Assembly (NCBI GenBank): GCA_020833415.1
Contig: JAJHQJ010000005.1
Span: forward strand, 1-60,482
Direction: 5' to 3'
Source of the DNA: Desulfurococcaceae archaeon
GTDB lineage: Archaea; Thermoproteota; Thermoprotei_A; Sulfolobales; NBVN01
Length of the DNA: 60,482 nt
Below are positions 8,050 to 15,959 of the stretch, in pieces. A program made the position numbers and the translations under genes. The notes below the pieces were generated by a model, which saw only the letters and a program-made list of their open reading frames with translations, was not told the DNA's origin and did not search any database. Position 1 is the first letter of the stretch; each line of letters begins with the position of its first letter.

Positions 8050-8863
8050 CTAACCACCTAATGAGAGTCCCAGTAGTTAGGAGGGCTAGGCTTATAACTC
8101 CCATGCATAGTGATACCTGAGCCCCCGTTAGGTAGGAGATGGAGTAGCCAGCCAGCGAGATCATCGTAGAGAAAGCGATAGCGGTTCCTACGCGGTAGCT
8201 TCTCAGTAGATACACCGAGATAACACTTGGAGTAGCTATTAGTACACCAGCTACAACCACCCCGTAGATCTTGACGGTAGCCGATAGTGTTAGAGCTACT
8301 AGGGTATACACTAGGTAGTAGTAAGCCCTTGTGTTTAACCCGGAGACGTAGGCTAGGTCAGGGTCGAAGCTTACATACTTAAGCTCTAGGTTGAAGGTCA
8401 GTATCGAGACTACGGTTAGTAAAGCTACCAGGGTTAGGTAGGCTAGGTCATTTGGGTGTACCAGTAGCGCTATACCCCAGACTACAGCCATAGCTCTGGA
8501 GTAGCCTACGGGGGTTATGTACGCTAGGTACCAGGCGGACGTTACGGAGAGTACGGCGGAGAGTGAGGACAGTAGGGATATAGCAACGTCCTGGGGGACC
8601 CTCCTCCTACTTAGCTCAGCTACGAGGACTGAGGACGCGAGTGAGTAGAGGAAGATTACTAACTGGAGGGGGACGACCTTGGTGAGGCTCTCGGCTAGTA
8701 CACCTAGGAGGGCTCCGGCTAGTAGGGAGTGCAGTAGCTCGATAGCAAATACTGTACTCTGCATTAGGCTCAGTACGTAGCTAAGAGAACCGAAGGCTAC
8801 GCCCCCCAGAGCTGCAGCGGCGAACCCTAAGGCTACTATACCTAGGAGGGGCAGGGAGATCAC
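8027..8863 (-). CDS. Metal ABC importer permease (ZnuB/MntB type)
   Basis: The 278-aa, highly hydrophobic protein has about eight predicted membrane helices and the ABC-3 family profile (AGALLGVLAESLT..., and the conserved late segment KIYGVVVAGVLIATPSV). It forms the inner-membrane channel of a zinc- or manganese-type importer. Its start overlaps the ATPase stop (ATGA) and its end overlaps the regulator gene, so all four genes are translated from one message. Metal specificity cannot be told from the sequence. Confidence 0.9.
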   Translation of the reverse strand: MISLPLLGIVALGFAAAALGGVAFGSLSYVLSLMQSTVFAIELLHSLLAGALLGVLAESLTKVVPLQLVIFLYSLASSVLVAELSRRRVPQDVAISLLSSLSAVLSVTSAWYLAYITPVGYSRAMAVVWGIALLVHPNDLAYLTLVALLTVVSILTFNLELKYVSFDPDLAYVSGLNTRAYYYLVYTLVALTLSATVKIYGVVVAGVLIATPSVISVYLLRSYRVGTAIAFSTMISLAGYSISYLTGAQVSLCMGVISLALLTTGTLIRWLDGRRPNS

Positions 8864-9651
8864 CTTGCGGACCTCACCGCGTGGTCCTCCCCCAGTATCA
8901 TCACACCAGCTACTTCAGACATGGTTGGGTAAGTCCTCCTAAGGTTATCCGGGGTTAGCACGCGGCTAGCAGGTCCGTAGGCTACGACCCTCCTGTTCAG
9001 CAGTATCACTAGGGGTTCGTACCGGATGCATGAGGCCATCTCATGCGTACTCATCAGTACGTCCACGGAGTACTCTTTATGCAGTTTGTAGAGGGTTCCG
9101 GCTAGGTCACACTTAGCGTCAAAGTCCAGTGATGCTAGGGGTTCGTCTAGTACTAGCAGCTTGGGCCTCCTCACTATCACGCTAGCTATTAAAGCCCTCT
9201 GGAGCTGACCTCCACTCAGCTCACTAAGCCTCCTACTACTCAATCCCTCGATCTCCATAGCTCTTAAGGCTTCCTCAACAGCTTCCTCAACATCTCTACC
9301 CACCACCCTCGGAGGCCTTCTCGTTGAGAGTAGTGTAACTGCTACGAGCTCCCTCACGGTCATGAAGGGACTTGGTCTACTAGTACCTGGCTGGGGCAGG
9401 TACCCCAAGAGCTTGGAGACCTCACGCCTATCCCTAAACGGGTCCCTACCGTAGACCCTAACATAGCCGCGTAAAGGTCTTAGGAGGCCTACTAAGACCT
9501 TTATTAGGGTTGTCTTACCAGCTCCGTTAGGTCCTAGCAGTAGCGCATAGAAGGGGGAGGTTAGGGTGAGGTTCACGTTCTCCGCTGCGTAGCTGTCGTT
9601 GTAGGATGCGTAGACGTCTACAAACTCCACCGACTTACCTACGTCTTCCAA
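8860..9651 (-). CDS. Metal ABC importer ATP-binding protein (ZnuC/MntA type)
   Basis: The 263-aa ATPase is complete: Walker [10 protein letters not shown] near residue 43, Q-loop LPQPG, signature LSGGQLQRA, Walker B LLVLDEPLASLD and the switch histidine STHEM. It powers uptake with the adjacent permease and binding protein. The start overlaps the end of the solute-binding protein gene by 17 nt. The LPQPGTS loop and the C-terminal extension are typical of the zinc/manganese subfamily. Confidence 0.92.
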   Translation of the reverse strand: MEDVGKSVEFVDVYASYNDSYAAENVNLTLTSPFYALLLGPNGAGKTTLIKVLVGLLRPLRGYVRVYGRDPFRDRREVSKLLGYLPQPGTSRPSPFMTVRELVAVTLLSTRRPPRVVGRDVEEAVEEALRAMEIEGLSSRRLSELSGGQLQRALIASVIVRRPKLLVLDEPLASLDFDAKCDLAGTLYKLHKEYSVDVLMSTHEMASCIRYEPLVILLNRRVVAYGPASRVLTPDNLRRTYPTMSEVAGVMILGEDHAVRSAR

Positions 9652-10642
9652 GGCTAATCACCCCGATTGTATAGCCTAAGGCAACCCCGGAGATAAATAC
9701 AGCAACCGCTATCAAAGTGAAGGTTAGGTAGTCACTACCTCCTCCCGCAGTTTCGGTGTGGGCTCCGCGAATCATTAGGGCAGTGAGCGTAACTAAGGGG
9801 ATCAACTCCGGGGATACGTCCTGGTACTTAGATAGGGGGACTACAGCTACGGGAATCCCCCTACTCCTTAACTGGCTTACCGCGTCTCCGTACTCAGCTA
9901 ACTCGAAGTCTGAGACTAGTAGTACATCGTACAGCCTCCCGTAGGAGTTAGCTGCATCTAAAACACGCGGTGCCTCGACCTGTAGACCGTGCTCTGGGAG
10001 TACCAGGTAGCTGAGCTCTAGACCTAGCTCCACTACTACGTACTGGAGTACCGGTGTTAGTAGAGCTACCCTAGTAGCTCCCAACCTCCTAGATAACTGA
10101 TCAAGTACCTTAGCTAGGTCATCTAGGTACTGTAGGTACCTCCCGAGGTTTCTCTCGTAGTACTCAGAGCCGTCGGGGTCTACCTCGGAAAGGGCTCTGC
10201 ATACAGCTCTAGCTACTACCTTAAGCCCACCTAGCGTAAAGGCGTAGCCGTGGGGGTTTACCTCACCGGTTAGGGGGTTATTCAGTAGCTGGAGACCTGT
10301 AGTAAGGTAGTCCCTGTAGCTAACTAGACGTAGAGTTAGATAACCACTGGAGACTAACTCCTCGACCCTCTCCTCAATGGGTAGGTGTGAGGGGCCCGTC
10401 ATTACGACTAGGCGTGCCCTACTAACGAGGTCCAGGAGGGTCGATAGTGGGGGCTCGTAGTGGTGTGGGTCTACCCCTAGAGGTACCAATGAGATTACCT
10501 CAACTCTATCACCTCCAACAGCTCTAACTACAGGTTCTAGGTATGGAGCTGTAACAGCTACTACAACATCTCCGGAACTCACGTACAGGGAGGTATAAGC
10601 CGATAGCACTAGCATTACTGAGACTAGTACTGCTAGGTGCAT
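9635..10642 (-). CDS. Metal ABC importer solute-binding protein, membrane-anchored
   Basis: The 335-aa cluster A-I binding protein (ZnuA/TroA fold) has an N-terminal signal helix, metal-ligand candidates in GVDPHHYEPP and NPHGYAFTLGG, a further histidine in LPEHGLQVEAP, and a C-terminal transmembrane helix (LIAVAVFISGVALGYTIGV) ending in arginines. The C-terminal anchor suits an archaeon without periplasm. The His-rich loop of many zinc-specific ZnuA proteins is absent, which leans slightly towards manganese or iron. ATG at 10642 lies about 8 nt from the predicted transcription start. Confidence 0.88.
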   Translation of the reverse strand: MHLAVLVSVMLVLSAYTSLYVSSGDVVVAVTAPYLEPVVRAVGGDRVEVISLVPLGVDPHHYEPPLSTLLDLVSRARLVVMTGPSHLPIEERVEELVSSGYLTLRLVSYRDYLTTGLQLLNNPLTGEVNPHGYAFTLGGLKVVARAVCRALSEVDPDGSEYYERNLGRYLQYLDDLAKVLDQLSRRLGATRVALLTPVLQYVVVELGLELSYLVLPEHGLQVEAPRVLDAANSYGRLYDVLLVSDFELAEYGDAVSQLRSRGIPVAVVPLSKYQDVSPELIPLVTLTALMIRGAHTETAGGGSDYLTFTLIAVAVFISGVALGYTIGVISLGRRR

Positions 10643-10654
10643 CCTACCACCAGA

Positions 10655-10697
10655 GTTTTATTACGTAAAACCTCTTATAAGTTTTACCAAATAAAAC
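10655..10697 (-). promoter_or_regulatory. Metal operon promoter with two DtxR-type operators
   Basis: Two 17-bp palindromes have the same arms and spacing: GTTTTA-ttacg-TAAAAC at 10655-10671 and GTTTTA-ccaaa-TAAAAC at 10681-10697, with centres 26 bp apart. A TATA box for the minus strand (ACTTATAAGAGG, 10673-10680) lies between them. The downstream palindrome overlaps the predicted start of transcription near 10650. A dimeric repressor on both sites would block TBP and polymerase. The DtxR-like protein encoded at the end of the operon is the obvious candidate; that link is inference. Confidence 0.8.
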
Positions 10698-10737
10698 CAA
10701 GTAAAGCTTATTTCGCAGTTAACTCGATAAGCTACTG

Positions 10738-10814
<77 letters not shown>

Positions 10815-10898
10815 CGTCCTTAAACTCAACCGACTAACCAGTCCCTAAGCCCTGTAGCCTTTAAGGTAAAACCTCCAGAGGATCTTGAGGGTTGTTGT

Positions 10899-11417
10899 AT
10901 GATACTCTCAGATACCGACCTCGTGGAGTACCTGAGGAGCGGTAGGCTAGTTATAGAGCCCCTGGACTGGGAGATCGTCAGGGAGAACGGGCTGGACCTT
11001 AGGCTGGGTAGCGGGTTCTGCGAGATCCTGCAAGCTAGTGAGGTACTCACGGTAGGCGAGGGCGATGTCTCCAGCTATTACAGGTGTGGTGGGGGTGGGG
11101 ACTACCTACTACTTAAACCCTCTACGCACTACTTACTACACACCCTGGAGACCGTGGCCCTACCGGATGACCTGATGGGCTTCGTAGAGCTCAGGTCCAC
11201 GTTCGCTAGGCTGGGCTTCGTAATGCCCCCCACGATAGTCGACGCAGGGTTCAGGGGTCAGCTAACGGTGGAGGTACTCACACCCCCCTATCCGACTAGG
11301 GTTAGGGTGGGCACCAGGTTCCTGCACGTGGTGTTCGCCAAGACACTAACACCCGTAACCAACACCTACAGGGGTAGGTACCAAGGGCAGAGTGGGGTAA
11401 CCCTACCTAGGTGGTAG
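10899..11417 (+). CDS. dcd: dCTP deaminase (Dcd family)
   Basis: The 172-aa trimeric dUTPase-fold enzyme matches archaeal Dcd end to end: MILSD start, RENGLDLRLG, LRSTFARLGF carrying the catalytic S/R region, and VDAGFRGQLT. It deaminates dCTP to dUTP (some archaeal forms go on to dUMP), feeding dTMP synthesis. The C-terminal tail ends GQSGVTLPRW, as expected for the lid. A TATA-like TTTAAGGTAAAA lies at about 10860. Start ATG 10899. Confidence 0.94.
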   Translation: MILSDTDLVEYLRSGRLVIEPLDWEIVRENGLDLRLGSGFCEILQASEVLTVGEGDVSSYYRCGGGGDYLLLKPSTHYLLHTLETVALPDDLMGFVELRSTFARLGFVMPPTIVDAGFRGQLTVEVLTPPYPTRVRVGTRFLHVVFAKTLTPVTNTYRGRYQGQSGVTLPRW

Positions 11418-11460
11418 TTAAGCGCTGTTAAACTAGTCTAGCTCCAGCTTCTGGGTAGCT

Positions 11461-12369
11461 GTGAACGCTGTAGTGGTTCCAGGGAGTGTTGACCTAGACC
11501 TAAGCCTCTACCTAAGCTTTACCCTACCGATGTTCACCAAGAGGGGGGTCTGCTGGGTTAAGGAGTACGGCTTCGGGAGGGGCAGTATTCTGTGTTCGGA
11601 TGGTGGTGTGAAGTGTTATGGGGAGGGCTGTAGTGAGACCCTTGTTACCTACCTAGCAGGTCTATGGATAGATAAGGATAGGGCTTTAGAGCTAGTTGAG
11701 GGTAGGGCCCGCGAGGTTGCCGAGGATGTAGTGTCTAGGTTCTACTGTTTAGGGGTACCGGCATCTCCCTGGGATACATTTGAGGTACTTACCACAGCCT
11801 TTCTGTCCAGGAAGACGGACTACCACACTAATACCGTCAGGTGGGTTAGGCTCCTCCTAAGTTACTTAAGCCTCGAGCAGGGTCCCACCTTAGAGGGGGT
11901 TCTTAGGTGCTCTGAGAGAGTTTATAAAGAGTTCCACTCATACCAACTCCTTCAATACCACCAGGTCGTGAGGGAGATCTACGCCGTATCCTCAATGGCT
12001 AGGGCTGTGAAGGAGGTCGACAAGTTGAGGATGGAGCTAGTTAAGATAAGGTACGTCGGTCCTAAAGTAGCTGACTCCTTCATACTCCACGTAGGCTTAG
12101 ATCCCTCCAAGGCCCCGGTAGACGTACACTACATGAGGTTCCTGAAGAGGTGGGGTCTGCTTAGGGAAAGCCTTACAGTACCATCTAAGGTCTACTGCTC
12201 TAGGTACTCCTGCAGTAACTGCCCTCTAGCACCTAGGTGTGTATCTAACTACGCATCCACGCTATTTAGGAGTTTAAATGGCTTTATTCAATCAGCAGCT
12301 TACGTAGCTGACAAGCTAGGTATAACTAGGTGTGAGGATATGGAAAGAGTTAGACATAAGCTAGTATAG
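11461..12369 (+). CDS. HhH-GPD DNA glycosylase with C-terminal 4Fe-4S motif
   Basis: The 302-aa protein has a helix-hairpin-helix (RYVGPKVADSFIL) followed by the catalytic aspartate region PVDVHYMRFLKRWG, as in endonuclease III/MutY/OGG relatives. A four-cysteine loop near the C-terminus, CSRYSCSNCPLAPRC, should hold a 4Fe-4S cluster. The hairpin lysine suggests bifunctional glycosylase/lyase activity. The N-terminal 100 residues do not look like classic Nth, and the substrate (oxidised base, uracil or mismatch) is open. Starts with GTG at 11461. Confidence 0.75.
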   Translation: MNAVVVPGSVDLDLSLYLSFTLPMFTKRGVCWVKEYGFGRGSILCSDGGVKCYGEGCSETLVTYLAGLWIDKDRALELVEGRAREVAEDVVSRFYCLGVPASPWDTFEVLTTAFLSRKTDYHTNTVRWVRLLLSYLSLEQGPTLEGVLRCSERVYKEFHSYQLLQYHQVVREIYAVSSMARAVKEVDKLRMELVKIRYVGPKVADSFILHVGLDPSKAPVDVHYMRFLKRWGLLRESLTVPSKVYCSRYSCSNCPLAPRCVSNYASTLFRSLNGFIQSAAYVADKLGITRCEDMERVRHKLV

Positions 12370-12373
12370 AGCT

Positions 12374-12613
12374 TTAGCTAATTGGAGGGATTCTCTCTAT
12401 CTTAAACCAGGTAACCTCGTCTCTCTTAAGTAGTCTACTCACCTCGTTCTCAGCTACATCTCCATCTATAAGTACGTAGTAAAACCCGTCCACAACAGAG
12501 CTCTTTGTCACCTTAATAACCCTATACATAGATGATAGGCTCTTGATTATCTCATCAGCTAAGTTCCTGTAGTATGTGGTGAAGTATATGGCAGTCCTAG
12601 ACACGTTATCCAC
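12374..12613 (-). CDS. Small conserved-looking protein of unknown function
   Basis: The 79-aa soluble protein (AIYFTTYYRNLADEIIKSL... to WFKIERIPPIS) has no motif I can assign; the alternating beta/alpha pattern would fit a small ferredoxin-like fold. It starts with GTG at 12613 or at the GTG three codons on, which sits behind GGGTGGAT. It is convergent with the glycosylase gene, four bases away. About 90 bp upstream of it precede the ribK 3' end and hold only promoter-like AT tracts. Confidence 0.5.
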   Translation of the reverse strand: MDNVSRTAIYFTTYYRNLADEIIKSLSSMYRVIKVTKSSVVDGFYYVLIDGDVAENEVSRLLKRDEVTWFKIERIPPIS

Positions 12614-12705
12614 CCATGATACTACTACCCCAGAGCTTTAAGCTTATGTTGAATTCTCAGCCTGTACTTTAAAAGGTCTTCATTCCTCCCGGTCGTACCT
12701 GCATA

Positions 12706-13110
12706 CTATCCTTTAAAACATCTTAGCTCTAACCATACGTAATCTCCATCACGGAGTCTCAGTAGCTCCCTCAAATACTTTGAGGAGACGACCTCCAGAA
12801 TCCCTTCATGGTGCTTAGATAGATTCGGTCTAACTACTACTACGTCTGCGGTAGCTGTGTTGTCCCTACCTATAGAGCCTAGCCAGTACCTAAACCCTCC
12901 GTAGAGTTTTCCCTCAAAGAATACGTTCCTTACGAACAGGGGTTTACATAGCCTCTCTATGTTACTAACGGGGGTCCCCATGTCAACGTTGAGGGTCCCC
13001 GGGTAGGGCTCTTCATTCAGTATCTCTGTGAATAGTAGGTAGTATATTGGGAGTGAGATAAAGTACCTCCCACGACCAGGTCCGCTCACAACCCTACCTT
13101 CTAGCTTCAA
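12706..13110 (-). CDS. ribK: CTP-dependent riboflavin kinase (archaeal RibK)
   Basis: The 134-aa protein has the DUF120/RibK pattern: GRVVSGPGRGRYFISL at the start, PGTLNVDMG, the GGFRYWLG loop and the C-terminal LRLRDGDYVWLEL. The archaeal enzyme phosphorylates riboflavin to FMN using CTP instead of ATP. It is full length. It overlaps the endonuclease V gene by 17 nt, and both lie downstream of psmB, so the three form a tight minus-strand operon. Confidence 0.88.
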   Translation of the reverse strand: MKLEGRVVSGPGRGRYFISLPIYYLLFTEILNEEPYPGTLNVDMGTPVSNIERLCKPLFVRNVFFEGKLYGGFRYWLGSIGRDNTATADVVVVRPNLSKHHEGILEVVSSKYLRELLRLRDGDYVWLELRCFKG

Positions 13111-13732
13111 CGGCCCTCACCTCCTTAGCTACCCTATCAGCTAAGTAGGTAGGCTCAGGTAGGTCGTGATGCTTAAAGAGGGTTTTAGATAGAACCCTTA
13201 AGTTATCCAAGCTAACTCTATGCCCTATGCTTAGGTATACCTCCCTCCTACCATACTTAACTACTAACCCCCCAACTAGGTCGTCTACTACGATAAGCCT
13301 TTCGGGACCCGAGTCCACTACCCTACCGTAGAGTAAGCTCTTAGCTGCTCCCACAGATGCGGTGTCGGTGACCAACCCTATGTGTGAGGCTATACCAAAT
13401 CTTCTCGGGTGTGTTACCCCATGTCCATCTACTACGAGGAGGTCCGGTTTTATACTCAGAAGCTCTATAGCCTTAATTAGTAGAGGGGCCTCCCTAAAGG
13501 CTAGTAAGCCTGGTATGTAAGGCACCTCAACCCTTCCCTTAACGACTACATACTCCACAGGATCCAGTTGCGGGTATGTGAGTAGAACAGCTACACCCAC
13601 ACCGAGGTTCCTAGCGTAGCTAACGTCTAAGCCAGCTACGTACCTAACCTTACCTAGGTCTAAGTCGTTGAGCGAGACCCTCCTCGAGAGCCTCTCCTGC
13701 AGTCTCTTAGCTCTCTCAACATCGAATATCAT
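13094..13732 (-). CDS. nfi: Endonuclease V
   Basis: The 212-aa RNase H-like nuclease has the family blocks in order: YVAGLDVSYA (first catalytic Asp), YIPGLLAFREAPLLI, DLLVVDGHGVTHPRRFGIASHIG (second metal site) and TASVGAAKSLL. It cleaves near deaminated bases such as hypoxanthine, which fits high-temperature life. It sits four bases after psmB and overlaps ribK. Confidence 0.92.
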   Translation of the reverse strand: MIFDVERAKRLQERLSRRVSLNDLDLGKVRYVAGLDVSYARNLGVGVAVLLTYPQLDPVEYVVVKGRVEVPYIPGLLAFREAPLLIKAIELLSIKPDLLVVDGHGVTHPRRFGIASHIGLVTDTASVGAAKSLLYGRVVDSGPERLIVVDDLVGGLVVKYGRREVYLSIGHRVSLDNLRVLSKTLFKHHDLPEPTYLADRVAKEVRAVEARR

Positions 13733-13735
13733 ATC

Positions 13736-14341
13736 CTAGGCCACTGGGTAAAACCTCTCGTAGGCTCCCTTCCTAGTTATAACGGCTACGTCTACTCCGT
13801 CACCTGATACAGCATCCCTACTGATGGCTGCCCTGATAGCGTTTACAGCAAGTCTCTCGGCGTCCTCAACACCCATGTTCTCCCTGTACCCGCTTTCGAT
13901 AATACCTATAGCTATAGGTGCCCCAGTACCTATGGCAGCGTAGTTGTCCTCTATGAGGGAGCCTAGGGGGTCCATTACGAATAGGTGCGGCCCGGTCTCG
14001 TCTATACCTCCGAATATGATCTCCGAGAGGAACGGGTAGTACTTGTACTGGTATAGCAGTGTTGAAAGCAGCTTAGCAGCCCCCCTAACGCTAATGGGGT
14101 AGCCTAGGCTAATCTCGTACGACCTTACCTCAACCGATAGCCAGCGGGTTAGCGTCTGAATATCTGCGAAAAGCCCTGCTAAAGCTATGCCAAACCTATC
14201 GACTAGTATGTACACCTTCTTACCAGCTCTACTCATAACGTAACCTCCGTAAGCCACTCTCTTTTCGGCAGCTAGAACTACGGCATCCAGGAGCCTAAGC
14301 CCTACAGCTGTAGCTCCAGTTCCTAAGCGGTCGTAGCCCAT
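13736..14341 (-). CDS. psmB: Proteasome beta subunit, probably the non-catalytic type
   Basis: The 201-aa protein is clearly a 20S beta subunit (AVVLAAEKRVAYGG, GKKVYILVDRFGIALAG, GSLIEDNYAAIGTGAPIAIG, SGDGVDVAVI). Aligning AVGLRLLDAV with the catalytic family puts alanine where the N-terminal threonine should be; the neighbouring residues are LGTGATAVG, with threonines two before and one after. Crenarchaea usually carry one catalytic and one unprocessed beta subunit, and this resembles the latter. The aligned active-site lysine is present. First gene of an operon with nfi and ribK. Confidence 0.9.
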   Translation of the reverse strand: MGYDRLGTGATAVGLRLLDAVVLAAEKRVAYGGYVMSRAGKKVYILVDRFGIALAGLFADIQTLTRWLSVEVRSYEISLGYPISVRGAAKLLSTLLYQYKYYPFLSEIIFGGIDETGPHLFVMDPLGSLIEDNYAAIGTGAPIAIGIIESGYRENMGVEDAERLAVNAIRAAISRDAVSGDGVDVAVITRKGAYERFYPVA

Positions 14342-14382
14342 ACCCTACCCCAACTATCCTAGAGCAACCAATATATAACTAA

Positions 14383-14478
14383 TGGTGGGCCCGCGGGGAT
14401 TTGAACCCCGGACCACCCGGTCCCCCACGGTTAGGCACGATATGAGCCGGGCGCTCTACCTGGCTGAGCTACGGGCCC
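14383..14478 (-). tRNA. tRNA-Met (CAU, elongator type) with 19-nt intron and encoded CCA
   Basis: Acceptor GGGCCCG pairs fully with CGGGCCC. The anticodon stem is CCCGG/CCGGG and the T arm is CGGGG-TTCAAAT-CCCCG. The anticodon loop reads CTCATA, then 19 extra bases (minus strand, 14440-14422: TCGTGCCTAACCGTGGGGG), then A, which is an intron at the canonical 37/38 position. CAT could also be the tRNA-Ile2 precursor that TiaS modifies, but the body looks like elongator Met. CCA is encoded at 14385-14383. Confidence 0.93.
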
Positions 14479-14557
14479 CAGAAAGACTCCTGTAAGCGCT
14501 TTTAAACGTTTTAACCTCAGCCCACCCTCGCCCACCTCCAGGTGCCTGTCACGTTCT

Positions 14558-14600
14558 ACAACTGAAAGCATTACCCCTTAGGGCGGGGAGGAGGTCAGTT
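14558..14600 (+). repeat. Hairpin relic of a transposon end
   Basis: CAACTGAAAG... followed by a CCCCTTAGGGCGGGGAGGAGGTCAGTTG stem is the shared terminal sequence of the IS605-type and solitary elements near 39-44 kb, here reduced to left-end and right-end tips alone. The outer bases CAACTGA and TCAGTTG are a perfect inverted repeat. It lies in the 319-bp gap before tsr3; the rest of that gap shows no gene or RNA I can support. Confidence 0.65.
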
Positions 14601-14797
14601 GCTGTACCTAGGGGACCCCATCTTAGCCCATCCCTTTACAGGTAGCACGGTCACCTCGAGGGTAGGTTCTCCGGGTATCGGATGGGGGTTACTCCTAATA
14701 ATCTACTGCCAGATTTGGAGCTGCCTACCCGGTAGCAGTGAATCTCTCAGCCTTTCTAAACTTAATAATAACCTCTGAGGACATCCCTTATTTGGGT

Positions 14798-15340
14798 ATG
14801 CTACGCGTTAGAATCTACGTAATTAGAGCCGGCTCGGACGATCCGAGGAAGTCTACGGGGCTTAAACTGGTTAGGAAGGGGTTTGCCGAGAGGGTTACCC
14901 CAGAGCAGACCCTACCTCACTGTGTCGTACTGCTAACAGTGTTTACTGATGAAGTACTATCTCCACTAGATAGAGATGCTATATCTAGGTGTGGTATAGC
15001 TGTAGTAGACTCGTCCTGGAAGAGGGATATTGAGAGAATTAGGAGGGTGAGTACAGCTTGGAGGGGACCTAAGAGGATTCTCCCAGCGTTGGTAGCAGGT
15101 AACCCGATTAACTACGGCCGCATATCTCTACTAAGTAGCGCTGAAGCTATAGCAGCAGCACTCTACATAGTAGGCTACACTGAGGAGTCCCTAAGAATAC
15201 TCTCCCTATTCAAATGGGGTAAGACCTTCCTAGACCTAAATAGGGAACTTCTCGAAGCCTACAGTAGAGCTAGCTCTATAGAGGATGTACTGAGGATCCA
15301 GAGGGAGTTCCTGATCTCCAAGGGGCTAGTACCTCCCTAA
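14798..15340 (+). CDS. tsr3: 16S rRNA aminocarboxypropyltransferase Tsr3
   Basis: The SAM-dependent enzyme of the Tsr3/DUF367 family has RAGSDDPRKSTGLKLVRKGFA at the start, VVDSSWKR, PALVAGNPINYGR and LSSAEAIAAALYI. It transfers the 3-amino-3-carboxypropyl group to the small-subunit rRNA (position equivalent to yeast 18S 1191). The ORF track starts at 14738, but a TATA-like CTTAATAATAA at about 14761-14770 and family alignment favour the ATG at 14798, giving 180 aa and an almost leaderless message. Confidence 0.88.
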   Translation: MLRVRIYVIRAGSDDPRKSTGLKLVRKGFAERVTPEQTLPHCVVLLTVFTDEVLSPLDRDAISRCGIAVVDSSWKRDIERIRRVSTAWRGPKRILPALVAGNPINYGRISLLSSAEAIAAALYIVGYTEESLRILSLFKWGKTFLDLNRELLEAYSRASSIEDVLRIQREFLISKGLVPP

Positions 15341-15392
15341 GTATGCGATTTAAGGAGGTAGGTAAATAAATATCTCCCATTACTACTACCAC

Positions 15393-15959
15393 TTGTGGTA
15401 TGCGGTGCCTTCAGCTAGGGTACTGGCTAAGATACTGGACCTCCTGGGAAGGGAGGGGATAAGCGGGGTTCTAGTAGGTAGTACAGCACTACAGCTTGCT
15501 GCCGGTATGCAGAGGTTTGACGGGGATGTGGATCTTTTTGTAACCTCAACATCAGTGCTAGCAAACCTAGGTATTGTTGAGGAGTTCGTAAGGCGTTATG
15601 GCTGTTTACTAGGCTCTACCTGGGTTGGGACTCCCAGCATTACGTGTTACATGGATGGTGAGGAGGTTATAGTGGACCTCTACGAGAACATGCACGACTT
15701 CTACATACCCACCGAAATACTCGAGGACTCTGTCGAGTACGAGGTTCAGGGAGTTAAGGTACGCGCAGTTAGACCTGAGGATTACATAGTTCTAAAGGCT
15801 GTATCGAGCGCTATAGAGGACCCGGATATTGTCAGGAGCTTAAGGGAGTTCCTAAGGTCTAAGAAGATAAAGCTGAGTAGGAAGTTAATAGAGTCTAGAC
15901 TTCAGCTATTTGAGGATCCCCAGGCAATTATGCGGAGGTTAGGCGATTTCATTAAGTAA
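15393..15959 (+). CDS. Nucleotidyltransferase-fold protein
   Basis: The 188-aa protein has the minimal nucleotidyltransferase signature: GVLVGSTALQLAAG followed by GDVDLFV (GS...DxD), then a third acidic residue in VDLYENMH. It resembles the nucleotidyltransferase parts of toxin-antitoxin-like and aminoglycoside-type families, but there is no HEPN partner next to it. TATA (TAAATAAATATC, 15364-15375) predicts transcription from about 15395, so the TTG at 15393 or the GTG at 15405 would be leaderless. Substrate unknown. Confidence 0.72.
   Translation: MWYAVPSARVLAKILDLLGREGISGVLVGSTALQLAAGMQRFDGDVDLFVTSTSVLANLGIVEEFVRRYGCLLGSTWVGTPSITCYMDGEEVIVDLYENMHDFYIPTEILEDSVEYEVQGVKVRAVRPEDYIVLKAVSSAIEDPDIVRSLREFLRSKKIKLSRKLIESRLQLFEDPQAIMRRLGDFIK

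Noticed and set aside
15393-15959. HEPN-MNT toxin-antitoxin pair
   Set aside because: The nucleotidyltransferase has no small HEPN gene on either side.
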